From Ianthella basta (lineage: Eukaryota > Porifera > Demospongiae > Verongiida > Ianthellidae), in contig OZ025885.1 of the NCBI GenBank assembly GCA_964019415.1, forward strand, positions 4,366,620 through 4,430,619: 64,000 bases of DNA. Reading direction: 5' to 3'. Below the pieces are notes generated by a model. It did no database searches, had not been told where the DNA came from, and saw nothing but the letters and a program-made list of their open reading frames with translations. The position numbers and the translations under genes were made by a program. Positions 13,061 through 25,182 of this stretch are shown in pieces (within the stretch, counting starts at the first letter, position 1; each line of letters begins with the position of its first letter).

Positions 13061-13303
13061 CCAATTACTATATTTAATTTTTATTAGCAAATAATTAATA
13101 GTTTTATTCCATTAATAATATATATTGTGGACCATACACCAATACACATGATCATTGAAATTAGAAGTATTATAGAATATAATTTAACAATGTTGTAGTG
13201 TAAAATGTAGTACTATTCATATAGTCTTGCATAGAATATTAATTCAAACTGTCCGTAAAATATACATATAAAACGCTCTGACCCATTACATCAATTGCAC
13301 TGA

Positions 13304-14329
13304 TCAGAACACATACACTTCTGTCACAGTCGTGAGAGACTGCCTCACAGTCTCGTTTGTGTCTTTAGGAATACAAAACAGTTCAATATGTCCAATGAAC
13401 TTGTTCAAGGCCAAACCATTGCTAATGGATTGAACAGCTCTGGGCCTCTGTCTTGATGTTTCACCAAAGTACAGCCACACCTTCCTCACTTTAGCACTGG
13501 CAGCAGCTTCTTCTACCTCTTTCCACTGATCATCACTCAAGCCATCCTGGATAAGGAGAGAGCATGGAAGAAACAAATCACACCACAACACACAGGACTC
13601 CTTTACCAGTGTAGCATTTTAACAGTATTACCAGTGTAGTACATAAATGTGTATGTGACAATATTCACAATACATTGCACGGCACATGTTCATCTGTTCA
13701 TTGTGTATAACATGTATATGTGTGATGGAATTATGTACAAACTCTCCAACAAACACACGCAAACTCGATCAATGTAAACTATGAACAAAGTCACAAAATT
13801 ATGCAATTGCATGCACACACACACACACACACACACGCACACACACACACACTTTATGCGTGCTGACATGCAGAGTGTGAATTATGACTCGAATAGAAGG
13901 TAAGCAAAGGCAGAGCGGCGTGGGGGAATGAGGACAGAGAGGACTGGTAGCCCTTCCGACTGGCATGAACATGCAGAAGCCCCTTGAAGAGAGACTCATC
14001 AATGGGGTTACCCAGGGGGAGCTTTGGGAAGGCTGCATGAATGGAAGACTCATCAAAAACAAAACAAGGTGGGTTTTCACTAAGACCGTTATACAAAAGC
14101 CTGCCCAGTGATGACATCAGATCATCAACATCTCTTGGGAGATCCCTCAGAGTGGGATCACTGTGCACTTCTCCTCCTTCTCTACTGCATTCACGAGAAA
14201 TGGTGTGGGCTGCGAAGGCCTGGTAGCAGGCGGTCACTGTGGTAGGGAAAGAGGAATCATGGTCAAAGATTGAGCAGAGGATGAAGCTATTCATTGGTCT
14301 ACCCATGATGTCACCTTGGATAGTACCAT
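13304..14329 (-). pseudogene. Collapsed mini-NLR (first exon, NACHT fragment, last exon)
   Basis: Only three modules remain. At 14315-14329 a first exon reads MVLSK before GTGACA; this is a degraded MALSK exon, and the flank up to 14370 resembles the promoter side of units C and D. At about 13860-14310 lies a fragment of the NACHT exon's second half (FILCSIFDHDSSFPTTV to RKGYQSSLSSFPHA). At 13304-13546 is an intact-looking last LRR exon (DGLSDDQWKEVEEAAASA). Walker A and B, the other LRR exons and the donor consensus are missing. It sits between NLR-A and the last exon of NLR-B and is most likely an internal-deletion remnant. Confidence 0.75.
13813..13853. repeat. (CA)n microsatellite
   Basis: Short CA tract with one interruption, within the collapsed NLR unit. 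Confidence 0.9.
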
Positions 14330-14660
14330 GACATACACGCAACCGGTGAGAAAGGAGAACAGAGGCTTGATTGGAGGAAGGAAGGTGAAGTGGAGTCGAA
14401 CTGTTGGAGTTTGCGAATGCACAAAATCACATGCACGTACACATGACGTCACTACTGACACCATGTGCACATTAAAGCTGTTCACGATTCATGATATGTT
14501 AGTCACCATGAGCAACACATGTACATGTACATACACAGCAAAAATTAGTTGTCCACGATTGCCCGCCATGCACTTCCAATGTACATTATACATCATTACA
14601 AATGAGGGCAGCTGCCGTGGGAGGATGGTGCATGAAGTGCACACATGATGGTGGGCAACT

Positions 14661-14715
14661 GTATTGTATTGTATTGTATTGTATTGTATTGTATTGTATT
14701 GTATTGTATTGTATT
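14661..14715. repeat. (GTATT)n pentanucleotide microsatellite
   Basis: Eleven consecutive copies of the pentanucleotide GTATT. Confidence 0.97.
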
Positions 14716-14719
14716 ATTA

Positions 14720-15300
14720 AGGTTACCCCTTCAGCACAAGGCTGGTGTGAATGGGGGACCCAACAGCTGGTAAGACCAGCTAGAGTCCACTGGCAAGGAA
14801 AGGGAGCTCACGCACAAGAGGTCTGCAGTCCCAGGCCCAATTAACCCTCTATACCTCACCATTCTAGACCTTCCTCCAGGCCACTCATTCCCATGGCCAT
14901 GCACACGGGCCATGGCCAGTTCTATGATCAAACTGCATGAGCCTTTTATACTATATAGAGACTCCACCATGATGTAGATTGCATGCAATTGTTATTCGGA
15001 CCAGCTAGCTATAAGGAGGCTGGCTGTTTTAGAGAGGTGGCTGCCTAAGCAGTGACCATCTTAGACAGGTTCCACTGTATACATAAATTGACTGTAAAAG
15101 TTCAGGGGCACAGGCCAACGATCACCATTATAATATCACTGATGAATATATAATTACCATAAATATTGCATCATAATTATATTTCAACATAATATTACAT
15201 ATTTACATCAATACATCATGATTAATTGTTAAAGTGAATTAAGCTAGAAATAGAGATAATTAAATAGTTGACAGTTTAAAGTGTCGTAGCACATTACCTA
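14720..15300. other. Intergenic stretch with MITE end
   Basis: No gene seen. At about 15020-15072 the sequence ends in GGTTCCACTGTA, the inverted form of the CAGTGGAACC terminus typical of pogo/Tigger-type elements, suggesting a MITE remnant. Confidence 0.4.
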
Positions 15301-15301
15301 A

Positions 15302-18300
15302 TCAGTCCACACTCAAGTAGGCCACAGTCTTCAGGCTCTGCTTCACAGGCTGCCTCATCTCTTCAGGAACACAGTGTAGTGCAACATCTCCAATGAACTT
15401 GTTCTTGGCCAATCCATTGCTAATGGATTGAACAGCTCTGGACCTCTGTCTGGAGTTCATATCAAAATTTACAATTACCTGCCTCACTTTAGTACTGGCA
15501 GCAGCTTCTTCTACCTCCTTCCACTGATCTTCACTCAAGCCATCCTGGATAAGGAGAGAGCATGGAAGAAACAAATCACACCACAACACACAGGACTCCT
15601 TTACCAGTGTAGCATTTCCACAGTATTACCAGTGTAGTACATAAACGTGTATGTGACAATATTCATAACACATTGCATGGCACATGTACATCATTGTCAC
15701 ATGTATGAACATGACAGCATTTATGTACACAACAATTTCACTAAACAATCACATACAAATACACTATAATGTAAACTACAAACAACCCAGCAAAAACTCA
15801 GTCACACATAAACCTAGTGCAGCCAGCTTTGTAAACCACATATGTATGAAAGCACCAAATCATCGGGGGCAGGAAGGAAAACGTTGGTCCGGCAACAGCC
15901 ACTGGGATTGTAATGCAGTAAGGGGATGTATTGGTGAGACATACCTCAGCCTTTGGCCTCAGGAAATATCCCTAATTCATCCCCTCAGATATGGTATATA
16001 TATTACATACAGATGGTATGTCTCACTAGAAGTCAGACAAAATGGCCAGCGCTCTCGTGAACATTGCAATAGTACTCTCAGCATCACACCCCAACACATA
16101 AAGGTGACAGCACATGTAAATGCTAGTATTCACTGGAGTTGTCCTACCAGAGAGTTTTCTTTATGGTCAGCTTCACCACCTACAGTCTACACTTCACTGG
16201 AAGGACAGGACAGCTATAAAACACAGCGATTTCTCTTACCAGTGAGATATTTTTATGGGCTAATATTGAGAGCAGTGACTTCTCTTATATTCCTATTTCA
16301 TTCTGTGTAGTTAGTCTACTAGCTTGACCAATTGCTAGCTTGACTAATTCATTTGCTAATGTCATGAACGTAATAGTGATATCCACCCAAAGCCTAAGCC
16401 CAGGGGAGGAGCTCACTTAGAATTGCATATCAGTTTGTGTGTGCATCCATAGACACACTTGCATACCACATCACACATGACTGTCATTAGTCATGTATGC
16501 ACGTCTAATCCATCTTAGGCCCATTCATTCTTCCAGCCCATTTTGTGCACCTCAACCCTTCACGCATGCCTATTCTGTTCCTATCATCACCTACTCTCTA
16601 GACCACAATTGCTGCACATGCATGTCAGACTCTCTCAGGCTCACCTCACAATGCTGTCACCTAGTACTATTACAGTGTACACATTGGCAGAGCACATTGC
16701 TACTTACCCAGTTCACACCAGGAGGAGAGAGCACATACAGTTTCGGCAGTAGTTCTTTCCTCTCTGCCAGTGCTTTGAGAAATGGCAATGGAAGGTGATA
16801 TACCCAAAGTGTGCACAGCTGAGCCATTGCAACCACACAAGTGCCAAGTGCACCAACAACATCATCAGAGAGTGGTTCCTTCTCTGCAGTGAATAACAAT
16901 AGGACATTATTATCATAACACATGCATCTACAACAAATCATGCATTTAGACATGACAACATCATCTAACATAATCCACACATCTTGTGAAGGGATACAGA
17001 GGAGATCCCTTTGTACACTAGTGTATAAAAATTCCTTTAGAATTTAAAGGGATTTATGAATGGCCAACAGAAAAAGCATGGAAACAAGCAACAGTTACTC
17101 AACACCCTTATAAACCACATTTCTGTGAGGCTCACTCTGCATTCCTGATTTCCTTGTACAGCTACATGGCCCTAATGTCTAGTTAGCTAGTCCAATTTAG
17201 CTACAAGGAAATTAAGAATGCATAGCAAACTTAATGGCAATGTGGTTCATCATGGTGTTGAGTTACTGTTGCTTGTTTCCATGCTTTTTCTGCTGGCCAT
17301 TCATCAATCCCTTTTAATTCTAGAGGGATTTTTATACACTAGTTTGTACAGTTTTTGCATATCAAAAGGACTATGGTTATATCAGATTGATACCAGCTAT
17401 TACCCCTTCCTTAAATTAGCTGAAGATTGTGCAGAGCATCGAGCACCGTTATGCCACTTCAGATGAAGCGGCTGCCGTGTACCGCACGATATACCAGAGC
17501 AACAAAATGGCAGCATTGGGGTATGTTTAATACACAGGAGCAACAAACTTCGCGCTCGCTCCAATGCTGTATGAATTGGATTGCCACCAGCGTTAAGATC
17601 TTCACCTTTCAGGTACGTATGCGAGTCCTGGTACGTGACTTAAGTCCATAGGTGTCCTGTGTATTGCGCTAGGAGTGTGCAAAAATTCAGTGGGAAGAAT
17701 AATAAGAATATGAAAAGACAAAATGAGGTAACAGCGGCATGCGACGCTTTCTTTTTACATGTACTCCAGGTTGACTTTGGGTACATTGCGGTCCTTAATC
17801 CTTTGATAAGAGCTTATCCATGGCCTTCAATTGCTCTTCTTTGCCACGGTTTGACTAGTTTCGCCGAAGCACGCTAATACATGCATAGGTCGAAATAAAG
17901 CTTAACGGTTGTACAGTCAAATGTCCAAGCACTCCCGTTTTTGGTCGGTCATTCACAATCTTCCCCAACTGCACGCATCATTTGTGTCCAAGCAGTCCCA
18001 ACATTGTCCACTCATTCAAAAAACACAACTGTGGTATTGCTGGTACACTGCAAAGAAAGCAAGGCTAACTGCCTAGGAGCTGTCTCTACATCCTTGTAGT
18101 CACCAACAATTTCTAGGTATGACACCCTTACATGGAGTGACCACATTGACTATGTCACCTCCAAGGTTGCTCGAAACACCTGCCTACTTCGAAGATTAGT
18201 TTATCCCCTGTCAAATCTTGGTTTTGGGCTTCAAGTCTTACATTATGCCACAGACCCATCGGAAGCAATTTGTAAGTGCTGCGGCCATAGAAAAGTGTCA

Positions 18301-21300
18301 ACAATGCAGCGCGCACCTGACACAGTCCAATTTAAATTTTATATATGTTTGTGCAAGCCAGCCATGTTTTGGTGACATCATATATTGTAATTGAAACATG
18401 GACGACTAATAACAGACACTGCAACAGCAGACAACTACCAACAGTTTCCTTTGCCATTTTCCAAGAATAAGATAAAGAAAAGAAGAGAGCTTAAAAAGTG
18501 GTGAGGCCTAAGCTGCACCAGCCAAACAGGTTCCAGCGGCCTTGTGCAATCCTTTGACTACTGTGATGTGGTTTGGGATGCATACATGTACCATGAGGCT
18601 GAGCATCTAGAAAGACTACAAAACTATGCTGTTAGGTGCATTTTTAGAAGACGATGATACTTCCCTGCCATTGAAGCCAGGAAACAAGTGAATCTGAGTA
18701 CCCTGCAGTCCGAACGAACTCTCCATCTTATCCAGCAACATTGTAATATGAGATGGTGGTGGTGCAGTGCCTGCATAATTTGACACCAACAGGATGTTAT
18801 GGACCTCCAGCACTTTCCTGGACTTGTAACCAGTCATGCATCAAGATAACACCTCATAGTAAGATGGCTGCCACGTAGTGCAAAGCGTGATTATCCATTA
18901 AGCTGCCAGTTCACTAATTTGTACTTAAAAGCCATAATTAACACAGAGTCCTTTTGGAGGCCATTGGCTAAAATTTAGGCTATAATGTTCAATTGGTCAT
19001 GCATACTGACCACTTGGAGTAATGCGTGGTCATTCTACTAAAATGCTCAGAAATCGACCGGACGTTATTTTAACCTGTGACATGTATATGTACATGTACT
19101 GTACTAGGAACATACAACACAAAGGGAATGGTGGCACTCCCAAAGGAAAGACTTGATGAAGACACAGTATACATTGTAAACACTAGTGAGATGTCATGAG
19201 ACGAGACCAAGAATAGTAACTCACTATAAAGAAGGAGGTGCTGTATGGAGATGTTCTTCCCCATGGTGAGTGCTGTAAGCATGTTGACAACAAAGCCATC
19301 GCATCCATCAAGTGTCAGAATACTCAAACGTTTGTTTTCTGATAGACTAGTCTCCACTTGTTGCCATCCACTGTCATCCTGGAAGAAGGGGACAAGAATC
19401 AACAAAACATCAGTGCCACAGAGTGAGGGTGGTGAAGTATGCATACGCATGTGCATGTGAATGTATGCATGTGTGATGTGTATGAGCAGATGCATGTGTA
19501 TGTATGTACATGTGTGTGTGTTGTGACGCCATTAGCATATGAAGCTTTCCAGGAAGTAACCTTCATGCACTCACTATTTTTAGTCTATTATTAGGCCTAA
19601 ATGTTAAGGCGTGAAGTGGCAGTCAACAAGCTGGGGTTAAGATGGAAACCAGTTTGAACCTGGTTGTGTCTGAATTGGTTTGGCATGCAGACTCAGCGTC
19701 ATGCAGAGTCTGCTATGCATACCCCAAACCGGTAGCTAAAGCTTGTCCATCTGAGTCACTGCCATTGTGTTGATTGCTTTTGAATGTTTCATCCCACATT
19801 GTGTGGTGAGTTGTATCTGAATTGGTTTGGGCTAAACCGGTTTTGTTATGAGTAAAAATGCATCAAACTGGTTTCAAACCACTTTGAAAATCGGTTTGCG
19901 AAGCAGTGTGAACACCCTGAAGGATTCTGCTGACCATGATCAAGGAAGCTCAAAGCATAAATCAAAAGAAACTAAACGGCTGACTCAGTTTCCCAAAAGC
20001 AAGACTCATTGACAGTATCTTGTTAAGCAAACTAATACTTATGACACTAGCATGATAGGAGGACACCTATACAATTGTATTGCGATAGCTTAGTACTAAA
20101 GCAATAAGAGCCCTATTGATCGTATCACTCAGCACTATTAGTGTGTCCTGTGTGTGTAGGCAGAATGCTATTGCTGTACAAAACAATCATGTACATACTT
20201 GCCTTCACATCACTATGGACAGTGACATTCAAATCCCACACTCCAGGGAGGCTGCAAACAGTGCATAGTGCCACACAGTCTGTGTGGGATACACTCAGGA
20301 CCAATTTCTTGAATAACACTGCTAATTGAGACAGTATCTGGGCATCTGATGGTTGAGAGTTGTAGACATAACAATAAGAAATTATTAGAATTTCATAGCC
20401 ACATTAAAATCTTCAACAACTAAGCAATAGACATAGGTCATAGGTCACATTGTAAGAGACATTAGTACAAATGAACACTTACTACACCACACAATATAGC
20501 AGTCAGCAACCACAATGTGTACTGCATTATAAACATACAGTACTGCACAGACTCACCATCAGCTGAGAAGTGATCACAAGAGAGGTGTAGGCTACCTCCA
20601 AGCTGACACTGTGGGTTGGCCTGGAGCACTGCCTTCAAATGTGACAGGCATTGAGTGGATAAAAGGGTATTGAACAATGAAAGTTGTCTTAGGTGGGAGC
20701 ACTGACTGAGGCAGTAGCTAATTGCCATGGTATCAAAGGCTGAGAGAGAGAGGCGAAATGCAAGCGTAGATCGAATCTGCTTCATGATTTTGCTGGTCAA
20801 GGGGAGATTTTGGGATTCATACAAAGCATGAAAGATGAAAAGAAGGTGAAGCTTTTCATTGCTGCATCCATCTTCCTGCTCTTTCAATACCCAGTTCAGA
20901 AATGCTTCTACAAGGGACTCATCACGCAACTCCTTGATGGAGGAAGTGCACAGCTGCTTTGCCACTTTGGGAACACTGAGACCAGTGAGGCCAGCATAGA
21001 ATCGAAGAACGACAGAGAAGAAGATGTTAGAGAGATTCTTCTTCCAAAACCTTGCTTGCTCTTTAGGAGGCAGACGACTCACATGGAGGGCACCAAAGAA
21101 CTCTTGTTGAGCGGCATGTGGGAAGGAGTAGGACAGAGAGGACTGGTAGCCCTTCTGACTGGCATGAACATGCAGAAGACCCTTGAAGAGAGACTCATCA
21201 ATGGAGGCATCATGAGGGAGCTTAGGGAAGGCTGCACGAATGGAAGACTCATCAAAAACAAAACGAGGTGGGTTTTCACAAAGACCATTATACGAAAGCC

Positions 21301-22794
21301 TGCCCAGTGATGACATAAGATCATTGACATCTTTTGGGAGGTCCCTCAGAGTGGGATCAATGTGCATTTCTCTTCCCTCTCTACTGCACTCACGAGAAAT
21401 GGTGAGTGCTATGAAGGCCTGGTAGCAGGCGGTCATTGTGGCAGGGAAAGAGGAATCATGCTCAAAGATTGAGCAAAGGATGAAGCAATTCATTGGCATG
21501 GACATCCCACCAAGCAGGTCAGGGCGGCTGTCCAGCTGTGACAGCATGTCATCAGCAGCAAGAGGGTTGGCCTCAAAGAAACCTTTTACATATGAGATAG
21601 TGTCGGCATGATTGAACTCTTGAATTTCATAGAGTATGGCTTTAATATATTGATCCTGTAGAGAGGGACAGGCACCGGGACGTGAGGAGATGATAACGTG
21701 GGCTTCAGGAAAATCTCGACATTCGAGAAGGTTCTGGATAATTGATCCAGAGGACGACTCAAGTAGGTCTTCCATTTCATCTGCTCCGTCCAATACCAAG
21801 AGGAGGCCCCTGCCTTTGCTCCTATTGAACTCTTCCATTGACTGACTGACATCATCCTCATCTCGCAGGTAATACTTCAGAAGACTCTGGAGGTCACCTG
21901 AACTGGACACAGATGTCTCTTGCAATGGGAAGTACAGCACCAGATTGAATTCGCTGTCGACCTCATCACGGGAAAGTGCCCTGCACATGTGTTTTAGCAG
22001 AGTGGTCTTCCCAGCCCCAGCCTGACCATACACTACTCGGACACGCTCACTTCCCTTCTTGAGAAGGTCAACGGGTGTTATGTGTGTCGCATTCTCCTCT
22101 GCTAACCTACTGCCGCAATTTTTGAAGCGCTCTATTGCTTGCATTTTAACCGCAACATCTTCTGTCCTAGCTGAGGGTGGCCTCTTGAGTACTGCTAGTT
22201 TCATGTATGAATCATTTGGCCCGTCTCCCAGTGTGAATTCTTTGTACTTGCCATATGCCTGTGCCTTGAGAAGGGCTGCACCTGATACAGTGAACTGTGG
22301 ACCAGAAGGAGAGGAAACTTGACGCATTACATGCAGTGCATGTACAGACGATACTAGAGAACAGAACATTACTAATAAATACGTACTCGACCAATGGTAC
22401 AACCTATAGCAGGACATGCAGTGATTTGGTTGATCATTCAAAGAATACGGACATCATCACAGGTCATACATAAGTGTGCCTCCTTAGTTGACAGTTATGG
22501 AGAAATGAAGCGCTGGTCCGCTCCAACTTTACCATCTATAGCTACAGAAAGGATCGAATTTAGAGTGTAACCTCGTAATCGGGTGTCTAGCAGCGGGCTC
22601 TGCTGCCTAGTACAGCGTTCACCGACGGTGAGCCAGTTGTTCGGCGTATTTACAGGCGGACAACTCGCTCACCGGTACCCGGATGGTGATTATACAGCTA
22701 GACAAGTAGCTTACAACACAACACACGTCCAACCTTTGCAGTGCTGGCGAATCTATCCATGGTGTATATAATAACTCACTTTGGAAAGTGCCAT
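15302..22794 (-). CDS. NLR-B: NACHT-LRR receptor without Death domain
   Basis: Six-exon model: 22780-22794 (MALSK), 20557-22294 (NACHT), 20203-20345, 19225-19378, 16708-16883, 15302-15544. Phases match throughout, giving about 822 aa with no stop. Walker A is GQAGAGKT, Walker B is LLLVLDGADE, and SSRPG is present. The intron between MALSK and NACHT is only about 485 bp and contains no Death-fold exon, so the product would begin with five residues and go straight into the NACHT exon. It may be a decoy, sensor or partner receptor, or simply a truncated gene; this is inference. The intron 16884-19224 is loaded with a foldback element and a reverse transcriptase remnant. A GC donor follows 20203-20345. 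Confidence 0.85.
15855..16400. other. Extra segment in last intron of NLR-B
   Basis: This stretch is absent from the matching intron of NLR-C. It contains a short inverted repeat (GTGAGACATACC at about 15930 and its complement at about 16015). An open frame covers it, but I recognise no domain. It is probably an inserted element. Confidence 0.35.
17011..17356. mobile_element. Foldback/MITE element with ~120-bp inverted repeats
   Basis: The left arm begins at TGTACACTAGTGTATAAA near 17011-17025 and runs to about 17135. The right arm, about 17220-17356, is its near-perfect reverse complement and includes GCTTGTTTCCATGC and CTGGCCATTCAT. It interrupts a stretch conserved in the other NLR units. 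Related single-arm sequence occurs at 31965-32100. Confidence 0.8.
17690..17900. repeat. Dispersed repeat shared with 32100-32290
   Basis: Shares several segments with 32100-32290, including CTTCAATTG(C/T)TCTTC and CGAAG(C/T)(A/G)CGCTAATACAT. In both places it follows the same foldback-like arm, so it is part of a larger repeat family. Confidence 0.6.
18110..18670 (+). pseudogene. Non-LTR retrotransposon reverse transcriptase remnant
   Basis: At 18120-18240 the plus strand encodes LTWSDHIDYVTSKVARNTC and then LLRRLVYP. At 18540-18640 it encodes FDYCDVVWDAYMYHEAEHLE followed by RLQNYAVRC. These are the thumb/connection motifs found at the C-terminal end of jockey/CR1/RTE-type reverse transcriptases. 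The two blocks are separated by about 300 bp of unrelated sequence and carry frame breaks. No endonuclease is present, and it lies in an NLR-B intron. Confidence 0.7.
19630..19918. mobile_element. Small MITE-like insertion
   Basis: Compared with the matching intron at 46290-46310 and 63660, about 289 bp are inserted here, ending in GTGTGAACACCCTG. The interior repeats AACTGGTTT/AAACCGGTTT-type motifs in both orientations. The ends are only partly complementary. Confidence 0.45.
20557..22294 (-). CDS. NACHT exon of NLR-B
   Basis: Open exon of about 579 codons starting after TTCTGGTCCACAG and ending at GATG|GTGAGT. It contains VVYGQAGAGKTTLLKHM, LLLVLDGADEMEDLL and IISSRPGACPSLQD. The helical half (CSIFEHDSSFPATMTACYQA, FPHAAQQEFFGALHVSRLPP) is close to NLR-C. 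Confidence 0.93.
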
Positions 22795-22940
22795 GGCCTG
22801 GCAGGAAATTCGGATACACGTAGAAAGGAGGCTCGAGGACAACTGGACTCACATGGGGAGGCAGGGAACGACCGGACGTGAAGTGGAATTCACAATCACG
22901 TGATTTAGGAATGTGTTAAATTATGCAGGTTCGCGATCGG
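22795..22940 (-). promoter_or_regulatory. Probable promoter region of NLR-B
   Basis: This is the short gap between the MALSK first exon (minus) and RPN2-like sequence (plus), so any promoter here would be divergent. No TATA box is obvious. Confidence 0.3.
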
Positions 22941-23836
22941 CTAGGAGCGGCTCCATGCATGCAGCAAGAGGTCTTCATCACAGAACAGGGCACACATTTG
23001 AAATGGCGAGTCATCCATTTAAAACTAAAGAAGGATTTTTCCGTACAAATGTGAAGGGGTTGGTTTGGTTGGTAGTGATTAGCCGGTGCATGCGAGCCCT
23101 ATTCTGATGACAGTTCCTTGGGAATTTCGAAAGACCATGCACAGGGGCAGAGAGCATTACCAACAGTGAGGAGGAGAGGGTGGCAGCAGACAAGAGTTTC
23201 TCCACCAAAGACAAGTCAGTGGGGAGTGAAGTGGGAGGGTGTGGAGGGAAGGGGTACAAGAGGAATGAGGAGGAGGGGAAGAGGCTGTGCATGAGTGGGA
23301 CAAACCCACCAGGATGATTAGGTGTTAGTGTGTAATGGTGACAGTAGTGTCACTGATTGCACTTGTGTAAGAACATGAGTTGTATCCTAGCTGGTGACCT
23401 GATTGGTGCATTGTGACCCTGGCCCCGGCCATCACACATGTCAAGTGTAACTGAAGAGCACTTCATATAATTGGTACCCTCTTCTCCTGCATGGTATTGG
23501 TTTATCATGTGTTTGTTATCCTATTTTCAGTTTATTGACTGTAATTGTTGTGTAAAGTTAATGTTCCTCTTCCATTGTCTTCCTCTCCAGCCATGTCCAT
23601 CATGGCTGCCCTCAGTCATGAGGTGTCATGAGTGGCAACAGCCCCAAATAGGACCCAGCTCAGCTGGTCTGCTTCACTCTCCTCACCTTCCTTGGGACAG
23701 TGCTGTCTGGGGCTTTGCATGAGCACATGGGAGTGGTGTGTTAAGACTACACTTTTCTCTAATGTGAGTCAGAGCAGGGCAGGACGTGAGTCCGCACACA
23801 CACACATGCATGTGCACATACCCACCCACACACGCA

Positions 23837-23910
<74 letters not shown>

Positions 23911-24096
23911 TAACTGGCAGAGGACCAGTGGTCTGTGAATGGGAGGGGCTGTGGGGAGTGTGATATTGTCCTCTTGTCTCCTGTTCTGTCTGTGCAGGGC
24001 TTGAAGGTCCCCAATAGCAGGAACACTGTTTGGGAGTTCTCTTTGAAGGACATTTATCTGAACACTCTTCTCTACAGCTCATGTTTTGTTAGATAA
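22940..24096 (+). pseudogene. RPN2 (ribophorin II)-derived fragments, copy 1
   Basis: Pieces on the plus strand: a degraded exon at about 22945-23000 matching the segment that reads FFIIEQDKQGGYTFE in the third copy; 23120-23225 encoding a peptide with ITNSEEERVAADKSF, which aligns with the middle of the oligosaccharyltransferase subunit RPN2; a hydrophobic segment at about 23650-23745 (VCFTLLTFLGTVLSGA); and an exon 23998-24096 after CTGTGCAG (GLKVPNSRNTVWEF to TAA) whose origin I do not recognise. The order of the first two pieces is reversed relative to RPN2. The same order recurs at 53.0-53.9 kb, so this is a duplicated, rearranged remnant. Confidence 0.6.
23838..23908. repeat. (CA)n microsatellite
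   Basis: About 35 uninterrupted CA units. Confidence 0.97.
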
Positions 24097-24204
24097 AATA
24101 TTCAATTGTTGTAATAATTGTTTCAGTGAGGTGTGCATGGCAATGTGCTTGTACATGTGTCCAGTGCACATACAGTGAGTTAGGCTGTTTGAGGTGGTCA
24201 TAAT

Positions 24205-24305
24205 TATAATTACAGTGGAACCTGAGAAATAAGACCACCATCTGGGCCATGAAAAGTGGTCTTATTTTCAAGGTGGTCTTAATTCTGAGAACCGTAATAC
24301 AAGGA
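24205..24305. mobile_element. MITE remnant with CAGTGGAACCT end
   Basis: Starts ACAGTGGAACCTGAGAAATA and contains AAGACCACC and GGTGGTCTTA in inverted orientation, as in non-autonomous pogo/Tigger derivatives. Confidence 0.45.
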
Positions 24306-24514
24306 TACATGGATATATACTTAATGTCTGCAAAATAGTATTGACATAATTATTGAAATTGTTATTATACAATTTGACAGATCAATTCAGGCATGCACAT
24401 GCATACACACAGTATATATATAAGAACATATGTCATTGTGGCTTGAATAAAGTAATTACACAACACACAAATTACACGTATAACATACTGTGCATACTAC
24501 ATCAATATTACAAT

Positions 24515-25144
24515 TCAGACCACAGCCACATATGTCACTGTCTTCAGTGCCTGCTTCACTGACTCCTTCATCTCTTTAGGAACACCAAATAGTTCAACAT
24601 GTTCAATGAACTTGTTCTTGGCCAATCCATTACTAATGGTTTGAACAGCTCTGGACCTCTGTCTTGAGTTGACATCAAATGGCAGGTCCACCTTCTTCAC
24701 TCTTGCACTTGTAGCAGCTTCCTCTGCCTCCTTCCACTCATCTACACTCAAGCCATCCTGGATAAGAAGACAGCGTGGAAGAGACAAATCACACCACAGC
24801 ACACAGGACTCCTTTACCAGTGTAGCATGTCCACAGTATTACAAGTGTAGTACATAAATGTGTACGTGACAGTATTCACAATACATTGCATGGCACATGT
24901 ACATCATTGTCACATGTATGAACATGATGGGATTTGTGACATGAAACATATACAATAATCTCTCCAACAAATGCACATAAATTCAAACCATCGATCTAAA
25001 CTATAAACAAAGCCACAGAGCCTTACTGTCATACATAAAACATGCATACACACACAAGCACACAAACACACATGCATGCAGATGCATGTGACACACATGC
25101 ACATTAACATGAAACACACATGCACACATGCATGCAGATGTGCA

Positions 25145-25182
<38 letters not shown>

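Noticed and set aside
15684..16310. 208-codon plus-strand frame
   Set aside because: Lies in an NLR-B intron and inserted repeat DNA; composition and lack of any motif argue against a gene.
20810..21310. 166-codon plus-strand frame
   Set aside because: Antisense shadow of the NLR-B NACHT exon; no independent domain or splice signal.
23011..23292. Minus-strand frame containing LVEKLLSAATLSSSLLV, also seen at 53263-53604
   Set aside because: The plus-strand reading of the same segment aligns with RPN2, so the minus-strand frame is a shadow conserved only through duplication.
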